From Rossellomorea aquimaris TF-12 (GTDB taxonomy: Bacteria; Bacillota; Bacilli; Bacillales; Bacillaceae_B), in contig NZ_LQXM01000027.1 in NCBI RefSeq assembly GCF_001648555.1, positions 248,001-312,000 of the forward strand: a DNA stretch of 64,000 bases, read 5' to 3'. Below are positions 54,856 through 64,000 of the stretch, piece by piece; position 1 is the stretch's first letter, and every line of letters begins with the position of its first letter. Both the position numbers and the translations under genes were made by a program. The notes under the pieces were generated by a model. The model had not been told where the DNA came from. It saw only the letters and a program-made list of their open reading frames with translations, and ran no database searches.

Positions 54856-55461
54856 TTATTCAGATTTAGCAATGACGACACTTTCTTCAAATAAAACAAG
54901 CCATAAAGAATGATCAACTGCCAAAGGATATATGGAAATGGGTTCCTCTTTCTTTCCTTCTGGTAAATCAAGATGAATCAGACCACTCTCTTTAGTGTCA
55001 ATTCCCACTGACTGTTTGCTTTTATTGTAATGAAACGATTGGGCATTTGAATATGTACTTTTAGGAGCTTTTTTCAATTCTTCAAGCACCTCTAAAGATT
55101 CAGAGAATAATATCCATTGGTTATGATCTAATTGAACTAAAATGCCTCTCTCGTGAAGCATTAGGTTTTTTACGTTTTTTTTCAACGTCACACTGTGCCG
55201 GACTTTAAAGAAATAATCATGTCCTTTGTCAATTTCATATATAATCAATACGGATTGTTCTTGAACTGTTTTACCTATCGCTACTAAGGGATTAGCTCCG
55301 GACTCTAAAGGAGTCAGTACTTGAGCCTGTATTTTTGGTGCATTCTCACTCGTTTTCACTTGCTTTGAAGTGGATGAAAAACCAATCCATACAACTAATA
55401 CACACATTCCAATAAGCAGCAATCGAATGGATTTTTCTCTTGTTGTTTCTTTCAAGAACAT
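54856..55461 (-). CDS. Membrane-anchored protein of unknown function
   Basis: A 201-residue protein with a short cytoplasmic N-terminus, one membrane segment (LLLIGMCVLVVWIGFS) and an external domain that looks beta-rich (VRHSVTLKKNV, GILVQLDHNQWILFSESL, PISIYPLAVDHSLWLVLFEESVVIAKSE in part). The start is either ATG 55461, close to AGGTGA, or the TTG three codons later. It lies 44 bases upstream of the diguanylate cyclase gene on the same strand and may share its transcript. I do not recognise it. Confidence 0.72.
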   Translation of the reverse strand: MFLKETTREKSIRLLLIGMCVLVVWIGFSSTSKQVKTSENAPKIQAQVLTPLESGANPLVAIGKTVQEQSVLIIYEIDKGHDYFFKVRHSVTLKKNVKNLMLHERGILVQLDHNQWILFSESLEVLEELKKAPKSTYSNAQSFHYNKSKQSVGIDTKESGLIHLDLPEGKKEEPISIYPLAVDHSLWLVLFEESVVIAKSE

Positions 55462-55587
55462 TCACCTTTTTTAAAGTATTTTCCATATCCATTATATCAT
55501 AATGGATGACTTATGGACTATTTTGTTTATCTTTCGTTTTTCTTTTGATCAGTTGTAATAGATTAGTGAATACTTTCGATTCATCCC

Positions 55588-55616
55588 TTGACTTATACAT
55601 CCATACATCATATAAT
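55588..55616 (+). promoter_or_regulatory. SigA promoter of rpsD
   Basis: TTGACT (55588-55593), exactly 17 bases, TATAAT (55611-55616). Near-consensus, as expected for a ribosomal protein gene. Confidence 0.85.
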
Positions 55617-55624
55617 GTTCTTTG

Positions 55625-55795
55625 TGTAAAATAATGCGGCTTCAGTGAAATCCTTTATGATCGTATTTTGTTCCTCTATTGAGGTGTATCTTGTAACTCT
55701 CGGCTGCTAGGGCGAAGGTACATGAAAACAAAATGCACATAATTGCTATTCACAGGTGTTTTTATTTTACAACAAAATAAAAACAATAAAGGAGG
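55625..55795 (+). promoter_or_regulatory. Ribosomal protein S4 leader (autoregulatory RNA)
   Basis: A ~170-base untranslated leader between promoter and rpsD, including GAGGTGTATCTTG, CTCTCGGCTGCTAGGGCG and an A/T-rich pairing region (TTTTTATTTTACAAC, then AATAAAAAC). Bacillus S4 represses its own synthesis through such a leader. Position and conserved-looking elements support this; the fold was not computed. Confidence 0.68.
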
Positions 55796-55803
55796 AGTCA
55801 TTC

Positions 55804-56406
55804 ATGGCTCGTTATACTGGTCCAAGCTGGAAATTATCCCGCCGTCTAGGAATCTCTCTTAGCGGAACAGGTAAAGAATTAGAAAAGCGTCCTTACGCTC
55901 CTGGACAACATGGTCCAAACCAACGCAAAAAGATTTCTGAGTACGGTTTACAATTACAAGAGAAGCAAAAGCTTCGTCATATGTATGGAGTGACTGAGCG
56001 TCAATTCCGTAACTTATTTGATCAAGCAGGTAAACTTCAAGGTAAGCACGGTGAAAACTTCATGGCCCTTCTTGAGTGCCGTTTAGATAACGTTGTTTAT
56101 CGTTTAGGTTTAGCTCGTACTCGTCGTCAAGCTCGTCAACTTGTTAACCACGGTCACGTAATGGTTAATGGATCTCGTGTAGATATCCCATCTTTCCGCG
56201 TACTACCTGGTCAAACAATTGGTGTTCGTGAAAAATCTCGTAATCTTGACATCATCAAAGAAGCAATCGAAGTGAACAGCTATGTTCCTGAATTTGTAAC
56301 TTTTGATGCTGACAAATTAGAAGGTACTTTCACTCGCATCCCTGAGCGTTCTGAATTACCAGCTGAAATCAATGAAGCTCTTATCGTTGAGTTCTACTCT
56401 CGTTAA
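55804..56406 (+). CDS. rpsD: 30S ribosomal protein S4
   Basis: A 200-residue primary 16S rRNA-binding protein. [16 protein letters not shown] at the start, then the S4 RNA-binding domain ([32 protein letters not shown], in pieces, about residues 92-125). Codon use is strongly biased, as in highly expressed genes. ATG 55804 with AAAGGAGGAGTCATTC; the longer upstream frame lies in the leader RNA. Confidence 0.98.
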   Translation: MARYTGPSWKLSRRLGISLSGTGKELEKRPYAPGQHGPNQRKKISEYGLQLQEKQKLRHMYGVTERQFRNLFDQAGKLQGKHGENFMALLECRLDNVVYRLGLARTRRQARQLVNHGHVMVNGSRVDIPSFRVLPGQTIGVREKSRNLDIIKEAIEVNSYVPEFVTFDADKLEGTFTRIPERSELPAEINEALIVEFYSR

Positions 56407-56417
56407 TCTTTGTAAAA

Positions 56418-56453
56418 AAAAGACACTGTCCATTTTATGGGCAGTGTTTTTTT
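56418..56453 (+). terminator. Intrinsic terminator of rpsD
   Basis: Stem ACACTGTCC / GGGCAGTGT and TTTTTTT. Confidence 0.85.
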
Positions 56454-56536
56454 GTGGTTTTAGAGGGTTTCACAACTGACAAAATGCTAAAAAGTACATA
56501 GAAAGACCTCTAATAATAAGTAGTATTCCTTTGTCT

Positions 56537-56911
56537 TTACTTTGTTTTAAATAATTCTTTCATTTCTTCTGGTACTACTTTTACATTAACAATTTTATAT
56601 TCATCTTCATTTTCTAGCTTAGGTTTGAACTCTACGAATAGCATTTCTCCGTTGTCGAATGTAAGTAGTTCAAAGTTTTTAAAGTTTGCACCAGCAGTCG
56701 ATATTTCTCCGATTTGTTGAAATGTCTCTTTTGATATAGTGTCCTCAGTCCCCTCACTAAATAAAGACTGAAAAGCACTATAATTTTGATTATCAATCTG
56801 ATACTTCATTAATTGAGTTACATTAGAAGGAGTATCTGGTTGAATCACTTTTTCATTACTGCAACCTACAAGTATAAATACAAAAATCAAAGCAATCATT
56901 CGTTTCTTCAA
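56537..56911 (-). CDS. Small lipoprotein, unknown function
   Basis: A 124-residue secreted lipoprotein. Signal peptide (KKRMIALIFVFILVGC) with lipobox LVGC, then a mostly acidic domain (MKYQIDNQNYSAFQSLFSEG, FVEFKPKLENEDEYKIVNV). The start is TTG at 56911, eight bases after AAAGGGG; an ATG further upstream has no ribosome site. It is convergent with rpsD and isolated. I do not recognise the family; the fold may be of the NTF2 or SnoaL kind, which is a guess. Confidence 0.75.
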   Translation of the reverse strand: MKKRMIALIFVFILVGCSNEKVIQPDTPSNVTQLMKYQIDNQNYSAFQSLFSEGTEDTISKETFQQIGEISTAGANFKNFELLTFDNGEMLFVEFKPKLENEDEYKIVNVKVVPEEMKELFKTK

Positions 56912-57010
56912 AATGTACGCCCCTTTAATTTCACATAAATACACAGTAATTTTACCAGAATATTCAGATTAAACAAACATCTCTAAAATTTTTAGAAATC
57001 ACCTAAACTA

Positions 57011-57058
57011 AAAAGCACGGTATCCGCCCCCTTGGAAGGAAACGGATACCGTGCTGAT
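57011..57058 (-). terminator. Intrinsic terminator of tyrS
   Basis: Perfect stem AGCACGGTATCCG / CGGATACCGTGCT and then TTTTTAG on the minus strand. Confidence 0.88.
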
Positions 57059-57071
57059 ATTTTTTATTATA

Positions 57072-58379
<1,308 letters not shown>

Positions 58380-58397
58380 CTATTCTTTAAATAGACA

Positions 58398-58640
58398 ACA
58401 AAAAAGTCCCTGCATAAATGCAGGGACGCTGTCGCGCGGTACCACCCAAATTAAGGAATAAACATCCTTCACTCATAAACATAACGGTTTTCACCGTTTA
58501 CTGCTACTAGTCATCGTTCACAGTAAAAGCTCCAGGATGTAATTCATCTACTTTTTGTGTCAGTTTACAGCAACCACTGACTCTCTAAGTAACAGGGAAA
58601 GCAGACTACTTATTCCTCTCATTGCGTTTCGTATTTAATT
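58398..58640 (-). promoter_or_regulatory. Tyrosine T-box riboswitch
   Basis: On the minus strand the T-box sequence GGGTGGTACCGCG lies at ~58447-58435, followed by a terminator (GTCCCTGCAT / ATGCAGGGAC, then TTTTTT) at 58427-58400. The stem I region contains AGAGAGTCAGTGG and a probable UAC (Tyr) specifier at 58541-58539. It reads uncharged tRNA-Tyr and opens tyrS transcription. The specifier position is inference; the T-box itself is clear. Confidence 0.92.
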
Positions 58641-58764
58641 TAAATATAAATTAGCTATATAAGGTTTTTATCATATTCCATATTAATAGTCAATAAACTT
58701 TCAAAAAAATGGGTGTCTTAATACCATTTTATTTGACTTTTTACGACAGTTATTTCTCTAATTA

Positions 58765-58773
58765 TGCTATAAT
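58765..58773 (+). promoter_or_regulatory. Extended -10 promoter of the penicillin-binding protein gene
   Basis: TGCTATAAT, an extended -10 with perfect TATAAT, 27 bases before the start. A good -35 is not visible, in keeping with extended -10 promoters. Confidence 0.65.
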
Positions 58774-58799
58774 GGGAATGTTCTAGGGGGAATGATGAT

Positions 58800-61733
58800 A
58801 TGAAGGAAAAATGGAACATGCTACTAGAGAAACTAGATCCTGCAAAGAGGTTCTTTACAAATACGAGATTTCAAAAGCGAGCAAGAATTACATACGGAGT
58901 ATTTTGGAACTTAGCATTGATTCTAATTGTTGTGTTTGTACTTGGTTTTACTTTTGCAGGAGCTGTTGGAGCAGGATATTTTGCTTCCCTTGTAAAAGAA
59001 GAACCTATACGTCCTTATGATCAGATGAAAAAGGACATTTATAATTATGAAGAAACTTCTCAACTTTACTTTGCTGACGATGTGTATCTGGGGAAACTTA
59101 GAACAGACCTGGAGCGCGAAGAAGTTAAACTTGAAGATGTTTCTGAATACCTACGTAATGCTGTCATTGCCACGGAAGATGAATACTTCAAAGAACATAA
59201 CGGTGTCGTACCTAAAGCGATTTTTCGAGCCGTACTACAAGAATTCACAAATTCATCCACACAATCAGGTGGAAGTACTCTTACTCAACAGCTGATCAAG
59301 AATCAAATCCTTACAAATGAAGTCTCCTTTGAAAGAAAGGCAAAAGAAATTCTTTTGGCTCTCCGATTAGAGCGATTTTTTGAGAAGGATGAGATTTTAG
59401 AGGCGTATTTAAATGTTGCTACATTAGGACGTAATTCTTCTGGACGCAATATCGCTGGTGTACAATCAGCTGCACGAGGAATTTTTGGTGTAGATGCTAA
59501 GGATTTAACCTTGCCTCAAGCTGCTTTCATCGCAGGGTTACCACAAGCTCCATTCTCTTACACACCGTTTACGAACGATGGAAAAGTTAAAGAGAATTTG
59601 GAACTGGGAATGGCTCGAAAGAACGTTGTACTCTATCGAATGCACAAAGAAGGCTATATTACGAAAAAGGAACATGATGAAGCAGTCGATTATGACCTGT
59701 CAAAAGATTTCATTAAGCCGAAAGCTTCACCAAACGAACAATATCCATGGTTAACAGCTGAACTTGAAAGAAGAGCTGTCGACATTATGATGGAAGTTTT
59801 GGCAAAAAAAGATGGTTATTCTAAACAAGACATCGAAAATAATGACGAGCTTGAAGAAAAATACCATACATTGGCTGACCGTAATGTACGTCAGAGTGGA
59901 TATGAAATTCACTCTACCATTCATAAAGAAATTTACGACAGCATGCAAAAAACAAAAAATGAATATAAACAATATGGTATTGATCATGTTGATACAGTAA
60001 CGGATCCTGAAACAGGAGAGGAAAAGCAAGTGCCTAGACCTGTTCAGGTCGGAGCCATGATGATTGAAAATAAAACGGGAAGAATCATCAGTTTTATCGG
60101 CGGCCGTAATTTTGAAATTGAACAGATTAATCACGCTACTCAATCTTTAAGATCCAACGGTTCAACAATGAAGCCACTACTTGCTTATGCACCAGCTCTT
60201 GAGTATGGAACCATTTCACCAGGTTCACCAATCCCTGATGTGGAATTCACCATAACCGATGGAAGTGGAGCACAATGGTCACCGGAAAACTATTCACATA
60301 GAGAACGTGGCCTTTATCCAGCAAGATTGTCTTTAGCTGAATCCTTAAATATTCCAGCTATTAGAACCTATATGAATATTATGGACCGCGGTCCGTTCAA
60401 TGAGTTTTTACCGAAGCTTGGATTCACTACTCTAACAAGATCAGATAATAACCCTTCTCTTGTATTAGGGGCCACTACTACTGGCGTATCCGTAGAAGAA
60501 AACGTCAATGCTTATACAACATTCGCCAATGGTGGTAAATTCATCGATGCATTTATGATTGACAAAATTGTTGATCAAGATGGGGAAATTGTCTATGAAC
60601 ATAAGGTAGAACCCGTGGACGTATTCAGTCCAGAAACAGCATTCCTAACCATCGATATGATGCGCGATACACTGAATAATTCTCGTGGTACCGGTCGATA
60701 CGCTAAGACCTATTTGAACTTCTCTGCAGATTGGGCCGGGAAATCCGGAACGAGCCAAGATTACCATGACCATTGGTTTGTCGCTTCAAATCCAAACATT
60801 ACGTTTGGAACATGGTTTGGTTATGACAAGCCTTCTGATCTAAATACACCAAGGTCAATCCAACAGTACGGACATTATGGCTTACGAAATATTCGCTTAT
60901 GGTCGTATTTAATGAATAACTCGAGGGATATTGCTCCTGACTTAATCGACCCGGATGCATCTTTCCAAAGACCTGCAGGAGTCGTCCAACGTTCCTTCTG
61001 TTCTATATCAGGTCTATTGCCATCGGAAGCTTGTAGTCAAGCTGGATTGGTAAAGAGTGATTGGTTTAATGCTAAGTATGTTCCAACAAAAACAGATGAC
61101 AGCTTACTTAAGAGTCGTTATGTTACGATCAATAACAAGAAATACTTAGCGCTTCCAAATACACCTGATGAATTTTCAGAGCCTGGGGTTATCTTAAACC
61201 CGGACTTTGTGAAAAATATGTTTGGCTCCTTACCAGGAGATCCAACTAAATTAATTCCTCAGGACGATGAACGATTTAAAAATGTTCTCATTGCTGAAAA
61301 CAAAATCACTGATGATGGAGCTGCACCTGGATCGGTTAAAGCTTCCGCAAATGGAAATAAGATCAGTTGGACTTCCTCAGCTAGTGGGGACGTGGTCGGC
61401 TATCGTGTTTACAGTAAATCCGGAAGTAAAGTAGGCAGTGTTAAATCTGGTGCTAGCTATTCTGTTTCTGTCGGAAATGGAGAGTACTATGTGGTTGCGG
61501 TTGATGTTGCTGGGAAACAATCAAAGCCTTCTAATACCGTCCAAATAGGAAAACCTGAATCAAAGCCTGAACCAAAGCCTGAACCGAAACCGGAGCCGAA
61601 GCCTCCAAGTGAAAAGCCAAAACCTGATAAGCCAGATAAGCCTGAACCACCGCCTCCTGCTGATGGCGGCGGTGACGGAGGAACCGAACCTCCTACGGAA
61701 CCAGAACCACCTGCTGAGCCTCCTTCTGAATAA
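58800..61733 (+). CDS. Class A penicillin-binding protein (PBP1A family) with FN3 domain
   Basis: A 977-residue bifunctional cell-wall synthase. Membrane helix at ~35-60; GT51 transglycosylase at ~75-250 with ATEDEYFKEHNGV (catalytic glutamate) and GGSTLTQQLIKNQ; transpeptidase at ~400-780 with SNGSTMKPLLAY (active serine and lysine near 455), SLN and AGKSGTSQ (KSG in place of KTG) near 647. Residues ~840-918 are a fibronectin type III-like domain, then a Pro/Glu/Lys-rich tail (PEPKPEPKPEP). ATG 58800 follows AGGGGG. Divergent from tyrS and followed by a strong terminator. Confidence 0.94.
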   Translation: MKEKWNMLLEKLDPAKRFFTNTRFQKRARITYGVFWNLALILIVVFVLGFTFAGAVGAGYFASLVKEEPIRPYDQMKKDIYNYEETSQLYFADDVYLGKLRTDLEREEVKLEDVSEYLRNAVIATEDEYFKEHNGVVPKAIFRAVLQEFTNSSTQSGGSTLTQQLIKNQILTNEVSFERKAKEILLALRLERFFEKDEILEAYLNVATLGRNSSGRNIAGVQSAARGIFGVDAKDLTLPQAAFIAGLPQAPFSYTPFTNDGKVKENLELGMARKNVVLYRMHKEGYITKKEHDEAVDYDLSKDFIKPKASPNEQYPWLTAELERRAVDIMMEVLAKKDGYSKQDIENNDELEEKYHTLADRNVRQSGYEIHSTIHKEIYDSMQKTKNEYKQYGIDHVDTVTDPETGEEKQVPRPVQVGAMMIENKTGRIISFIGGRNFEIEQINHATQSLRSNGSTMKPLLAYAPALEYGTISPGSPIPDVEFTITDGSGAQWSPENYSHRERGLYPARLSLAESLNIPAIRTYMNIMDRGPFNEFLPKLGFTTLTRSDNNPSLVLGATTTGVSVEENVNAYTTFANGGKFIDAFMIDKIVDQDGEIVYEHKVEPVDVFSPETAFLTIDMMRDTLNNSRGTGRYAKTYLNFSADWAGKSGTSQDYHDHWFVASNPNITFGTWFGYDKPSDLNTPRSIQQYGHYGLRNIRLWSYLMNNSRDIAPDLIDPDASFQRPAGVVQRSFCSISGLLPSEACSQAGLVKSDWFNAKYVPTKTDDSLLKSRYVTINNKKYLALPNTPDEFSEPGVILNPDFVKNMFGSLPGDPTKLIPQDDERFKNVLIAENKITDDGAAPGSVKASANGNKISWTSSASGDVVGYRVYSKSGSKVGSVKSGASYSVSVGNGEYYVVAVDVAGKQSKPSNTVQIGKPESKPEPKPEPKPEPKPPSEKPKPDKPDKPEPPPPADGGGDGGTEPPTEPEPPAEPPSE

Positions 61734-61744
61734 AGTTAGATAGA

Positions 61745-61788
61745 TAAAAAACGAGCAAGAGGAAAAATCCTTTTGCTCGTTTTTTGTA
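61745..61788. terminator. Terminator of the penicillin-binding protein gene
   Basis: Stem AAAAACGAGCAAGAGG / CCTTTTGCTCGTTTTTT. Confidence 0.85.
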
Positions 61789-61867
61789 TGGGAATTTAAT
61801 GATTTAAGGTGACATTGAAATATCTATCTGCCATTCCACAAAATACGACACTCCCCCCTGTTCCCCA

Positions 61868-61902
61868 CAAAAAACCCCACTCCATTTAGGAGCAGGGTCT
61901 CT
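61868..61902 (-). terminator. Terminator of acsA
   Basis: Stem ACCCTGCTCC / GGAGTGGGGT with TTTTTTG on the minus strand, eight bases from the stop. Confidence 0.78.
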
Positions 61903-61909
61903 TACACTA

Positions 61910-63628
61910 TTAATCTTCCATCGTACTTAAATCACCCGTTGGCAAGTCTAATTCCCAAGCCTTCAGTACGCGACGCATGATTTTTCCGCTTCGTGTTTTT
62001 GGCAGCTTGTCGCGGAATTCAATTTCTCTAGGTGCTGCATGGGCAGCTAACCCTTTTTTCACAAACTGGCGAATTTCTTCTTTTAATTCATCTGTTACTT
62101 CATAGCCATCACGTAGAGCAATGAACGCTTTGATAATCTCGCCACGAACTGGATCCGGCTTTCCGATTACTCCTGCTTCAGCTACTGCCGGGTGTTCTAC
62201 TAGCTTGCTTTCTACTTCAAAAGGTCCGACTCTTTCTCCTGAAGTCATGATGACATCATCAATTCTACCTTGGAACCAGAAATATCCATCTTCATCCATA
62301 TAAGCTGAATCACCTGAAACATACCAGTCACCCGGCATAAAGTAAGAATCATACTTTTGAGGATTATTCCAGATCTGATGCATCATAGATGGCCAGCCCT
62401 TCTTAATAGCTAAATTCCCCATACGATAAGGTGGAACCTCATTTCCTTGGTCGTCCACAATCGCTGCTTTTACACCTGGAAACGGTTTTCCCATTGATCC
62501 TGGCTTAATTTCCATACTAGGGTAATTACAAATTAACTGACCACCCGTTTCCGTCATCCACCACGTATCATGAATTCTTAGATGAAAGACCTTCATTCCC
62601 CAGCGTACGACCTCTGGATTTAAAGGCTCTCCTACACTTAGGATGTGACGAAGGGAGCTTAAATCAAACTCCTTCACGACTTCATCTCCTGCTCCCATTA
62701 GCATTCTAAATGCCGTTGGAGCACTATACCAAACCGTTACACCGTAGTCTTCGATGGTTTTATACCAATTTTCCGGTTTAAAACGACCTCCCACAATGAC
62801 ATTCGATGCACCCGTCAGCCACGGACCAAAAATTCCATAAGAAGTTCCCGTTACCCAGCCTGGATCTGCTGTGCACCAATAAACATCTTCCTCTTGTAAA
62901 TCAAGGACCCATTTAGACGTTTGATAATGCTGGATCATGGCATTATGGACATGTAGAACTCCTTTAGGCTTTCCTGTGGATCCTGAAGTATAATGAAGAA
63001 TCAATCCATCATTTCGATCCACCCACTCTACTGAAAGTTTATCGCTTGCTTCGTTAAATTTAGATAAGAAATCTATATGAGTATCATCTTCTTCAACGTT
63101 CTCCCCAATTAAAAATACGTGCTTTAAATGTGGGAGCTCGCTTACTGGTACTCTACTTAATAATTCTGGTGTTGTAATTAATACCTTTGCTTCACTGTCC
63201 TCCAGACGATCGCGAACAGCACCTTCCATGAACGCTTCAAAAAGTGGTCCTACAATAGCACCTAGCTTAATGGCTCCGAGCACAGAAAAATAAAGTTCAG
63301 GCGATCTTGGCATAAAGATAAAGACGCGGTCACCTTTCTCAACATCACCGAAACGTTTGAGTACATTTCCAGCTTTATTTGATAATTTTTTCATTTCAGA
63401 GAAGGTGTATTTCTCATTCCGTTCAGAATCTCGATAATAAAGGGCGACCTTATTTTTTCTGTAAGTTTCTGCATGACGATCAATTGCTTCATGGGCTAGA
63501 TTTACTCGTCCAGTTTCATTCCATGAAAATTCCTTCTCTACTTCTTTCCAATCAAATGTTTCATAAGTATCTTCATAGTTTTCTAAATTATAGTTTCCTT
63601 TTGTCACTGGTAGCGCTTCCACTTTCAT
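61910..63628 (-). CDS. acsA: Acetyl-CoA synthetase
   Basis: A 572-residue AMP-forming enzyme that activates acetate. LILHYTSGSTGKPKGVLHVH (~215-235) is the A3 motif, TWWMTETGGQLICNYP the A5 motif, WYVSGDSAYMDEDGYFWFQGR the A7/A8 region, and PKTRSGKIMRRVLKA carries the A10 lysine that acetylation (AcuA) silences in Bacillus. I chose ATG 63628 (MKVEALPVTKGNYNL) behind AAGGGGG; the length then equals that of B. subtilis AcsA. In B. subtilis acuABC is divergent, so it probably begins just beyond the window. Confidence 0.95.
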   Translation of the reverse strand: MKVEALPVTKGNYNLENYEDTYETFDWKEVEKEFSWNETGRVNLAHEAIDRHAETYRKNKVALYYRDSERNEKYTFSEMKKLSNKAGNVLKRFGDVEKGDRVFIFMPRSPELYFSVLGAIKLGAIVGPLFEAFMEGAVRDRLEDSEAKVLITTPELLSRVPVSELPHLKHVFLIGENVEEDDTHIDFLSKFNEASDKLSVEWVDRNDGLILHYTSGSTGKPKGVLHVHNAMIQHYQTSKWVLDLQEEDVYWCTADPGWVTGTSYGIFGPWLTGASNVIVGGRFKPENWYKTIEDYGVTVWYSAPTAFRMLMGAGDEVVKEFDLSSLRHILSVGEPLNPEVVRWGMKVFHLRIHDTWWMTETGGQLICNYPSMEIKPGSMGKPFPGVKAAIVDDQGNEVPPYRMGNLAIKKGWPSMMHQIWNNPQKYDSYFMPGDWYVSGDSAYMDEDGYFWFQGRIDDVIMTSGERVGPFEVESKLVEHPAVAEAGVIGKPDPVRGEIIKAFIALRDGYEVTDELKEEIRQFVKKGLAAHAAPREIEFRDKLPKTRSGKIMRRVLKAWELDLPTGDLSTMED

Positions 63629-63664
63629 ATACAGCATCCCCCTTATGTAAGAAATTACAATCTT

Positions 63665-63693
63665 ATTATAGTACAAAATTGATATTTTCTCAA
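63665..63693 (-). promoter_or_regulatory. SigA promoter of acsA
   Basis: On the minus strand TTGAGA, exactly 17 bases, TATAAT. Confidence 0.8.
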
Positions 63694-63795
63694 TTTTTTA
63701 AAAAATCTGCTATTACAATATGAAGGACATTTATTTACTCACTCTCTTTAGGTAAGGATGTTTTTCCAATAAAATTAATTCAATAATAATATGTG

Positions 63796-63879
63796 ATTGG
63801 GCCAGAATACCTACAAATTGTGCCACTTTACACTGAAATTGGGCTACCTTCAAAGAGAATTGTGCCAAATTGTGAACGC
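63796..63879. repeat. Four 21-bp tandem repeats
   Basis: ATTGGGCCA, ATTGTGCCA, ATTGGGCTA and ATTGTGCCA begin at 63796, 63817, 63838 and 63859, exactly 21 bases apart; the remaining 12 bases of each unit are variable. Lies in the gap upstream of acsA. Confidence 0.8.
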
Positions 63880-63945
63880 CTTGAATTATCATTAAAAAAT
63901 GGAAAACCTACTAATCTATTTCTCCTTTTACCGTCTGAAAATTTC

Positions 63946-63962
63946 GTGAAATCGCTTTAATT
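63946..63962. promoter_or_regulatory. Possible weak cre site near the right edge
   Basis: The minus strand reads AATTAAAGCGATTTCACG, with the cre core AAAGCGATTTCA but a T for the first G. A TATAAT at ~63978 could belong to a divergent gene beyond the edge. Confidence 0.3.
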
Positions 63963-64000
63963 TTTTCTATTTCATGTATAATAGATTTGAGGAATATCAT

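Noticed and set aside
63793-63960. A 55-residue gene over the 21-bp repeats
   Set aside because: No ribosome site precedes the GTG; I list it only as an observation with the repeat array.

Overview
The window looks like a chromosomal segment of an endospore-forming member of the Bacillaceae (low-GC Firmicute). The evidence is an alpha/beta-type small acid-soluble spore protein behind a SigG-like promoter, the sporulation genes ytrH/ytrI and ytfJ (gerW), TTG/GTG starts with strong AGGAGG ribosome sites, a T-box in front of tyrS and an S4-type leader in front of rpsD. Gene order broadly follows the Bacillus subtilis dnaE to acsA region, with accessory segments spliced in. No rRNA, tRNA, transposase, prophage or CRISPR array was seen.

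Layout. 1-10.4 kb: the 5' two thirds of dnaE, ytrH-ytrI, an acetyltransferase, nrnA, ytpI, ytoI, ytkL and ald. 10.6-24.1 kb is the most accessory part: an NCS1-type permease, a frameshifted small membrane gene, a TIR/deoxyribosyltransferase-like protein with a TPR-like C-terminus, an unrecognised 284-residue protein, a complete ribose operon (rbsRKDACB) with two LacI-type operators, an MgtC-family gene, and an ECF41-type sigma factor operon with an FAD oxidoreductase. 24-32 kb: a DUF948 protein, a 50-residue YozQ-like protein, a universal stress protein, argG-argH, an EcsC-family protein and ackA. 31.6-50 kb is core: ytxK, tpx, ytfJ-ytfI, yteJ-sppA, nadK, rarD, ytcJ, ytcI, a SASP gene, iscS-thiI, brnQ, ezrA, hisJ and refZ. 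50-64 kb: ytsP, megL, a GAF-GGDEF protein, rpsD, a small lipoprotein, tyrS, a class A penicillin-binding protein and acsA.

Regulation visible in the DNA: a promoter upstream of the oxidoreductase-sigma operon that matches TGTCACA-N16-CGTC (the form I know for ECF41 sigma factors), cre-type CcpA sites near ackA, brnQ and ald, an ArgR-type box and consensus promoter before argG, paired operators before rbsR, and many intrinsic terminators.

A striking non-coding layer is a family of about eight GC-rich palindromic elements (roughly 80-200 bp) in the intergenic gaps, mostly between convergent genes. One copy carries a second, unrelated palindromic element inside it. Two AT-rich gaps carry short tandem repeats (41-bp and 21-bp periods). 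The best candidates for something new are the sigma/oxidoreductase operon, the TIR-like/TPR protein and its uncharacterised neighbour, and the nested palindromes.
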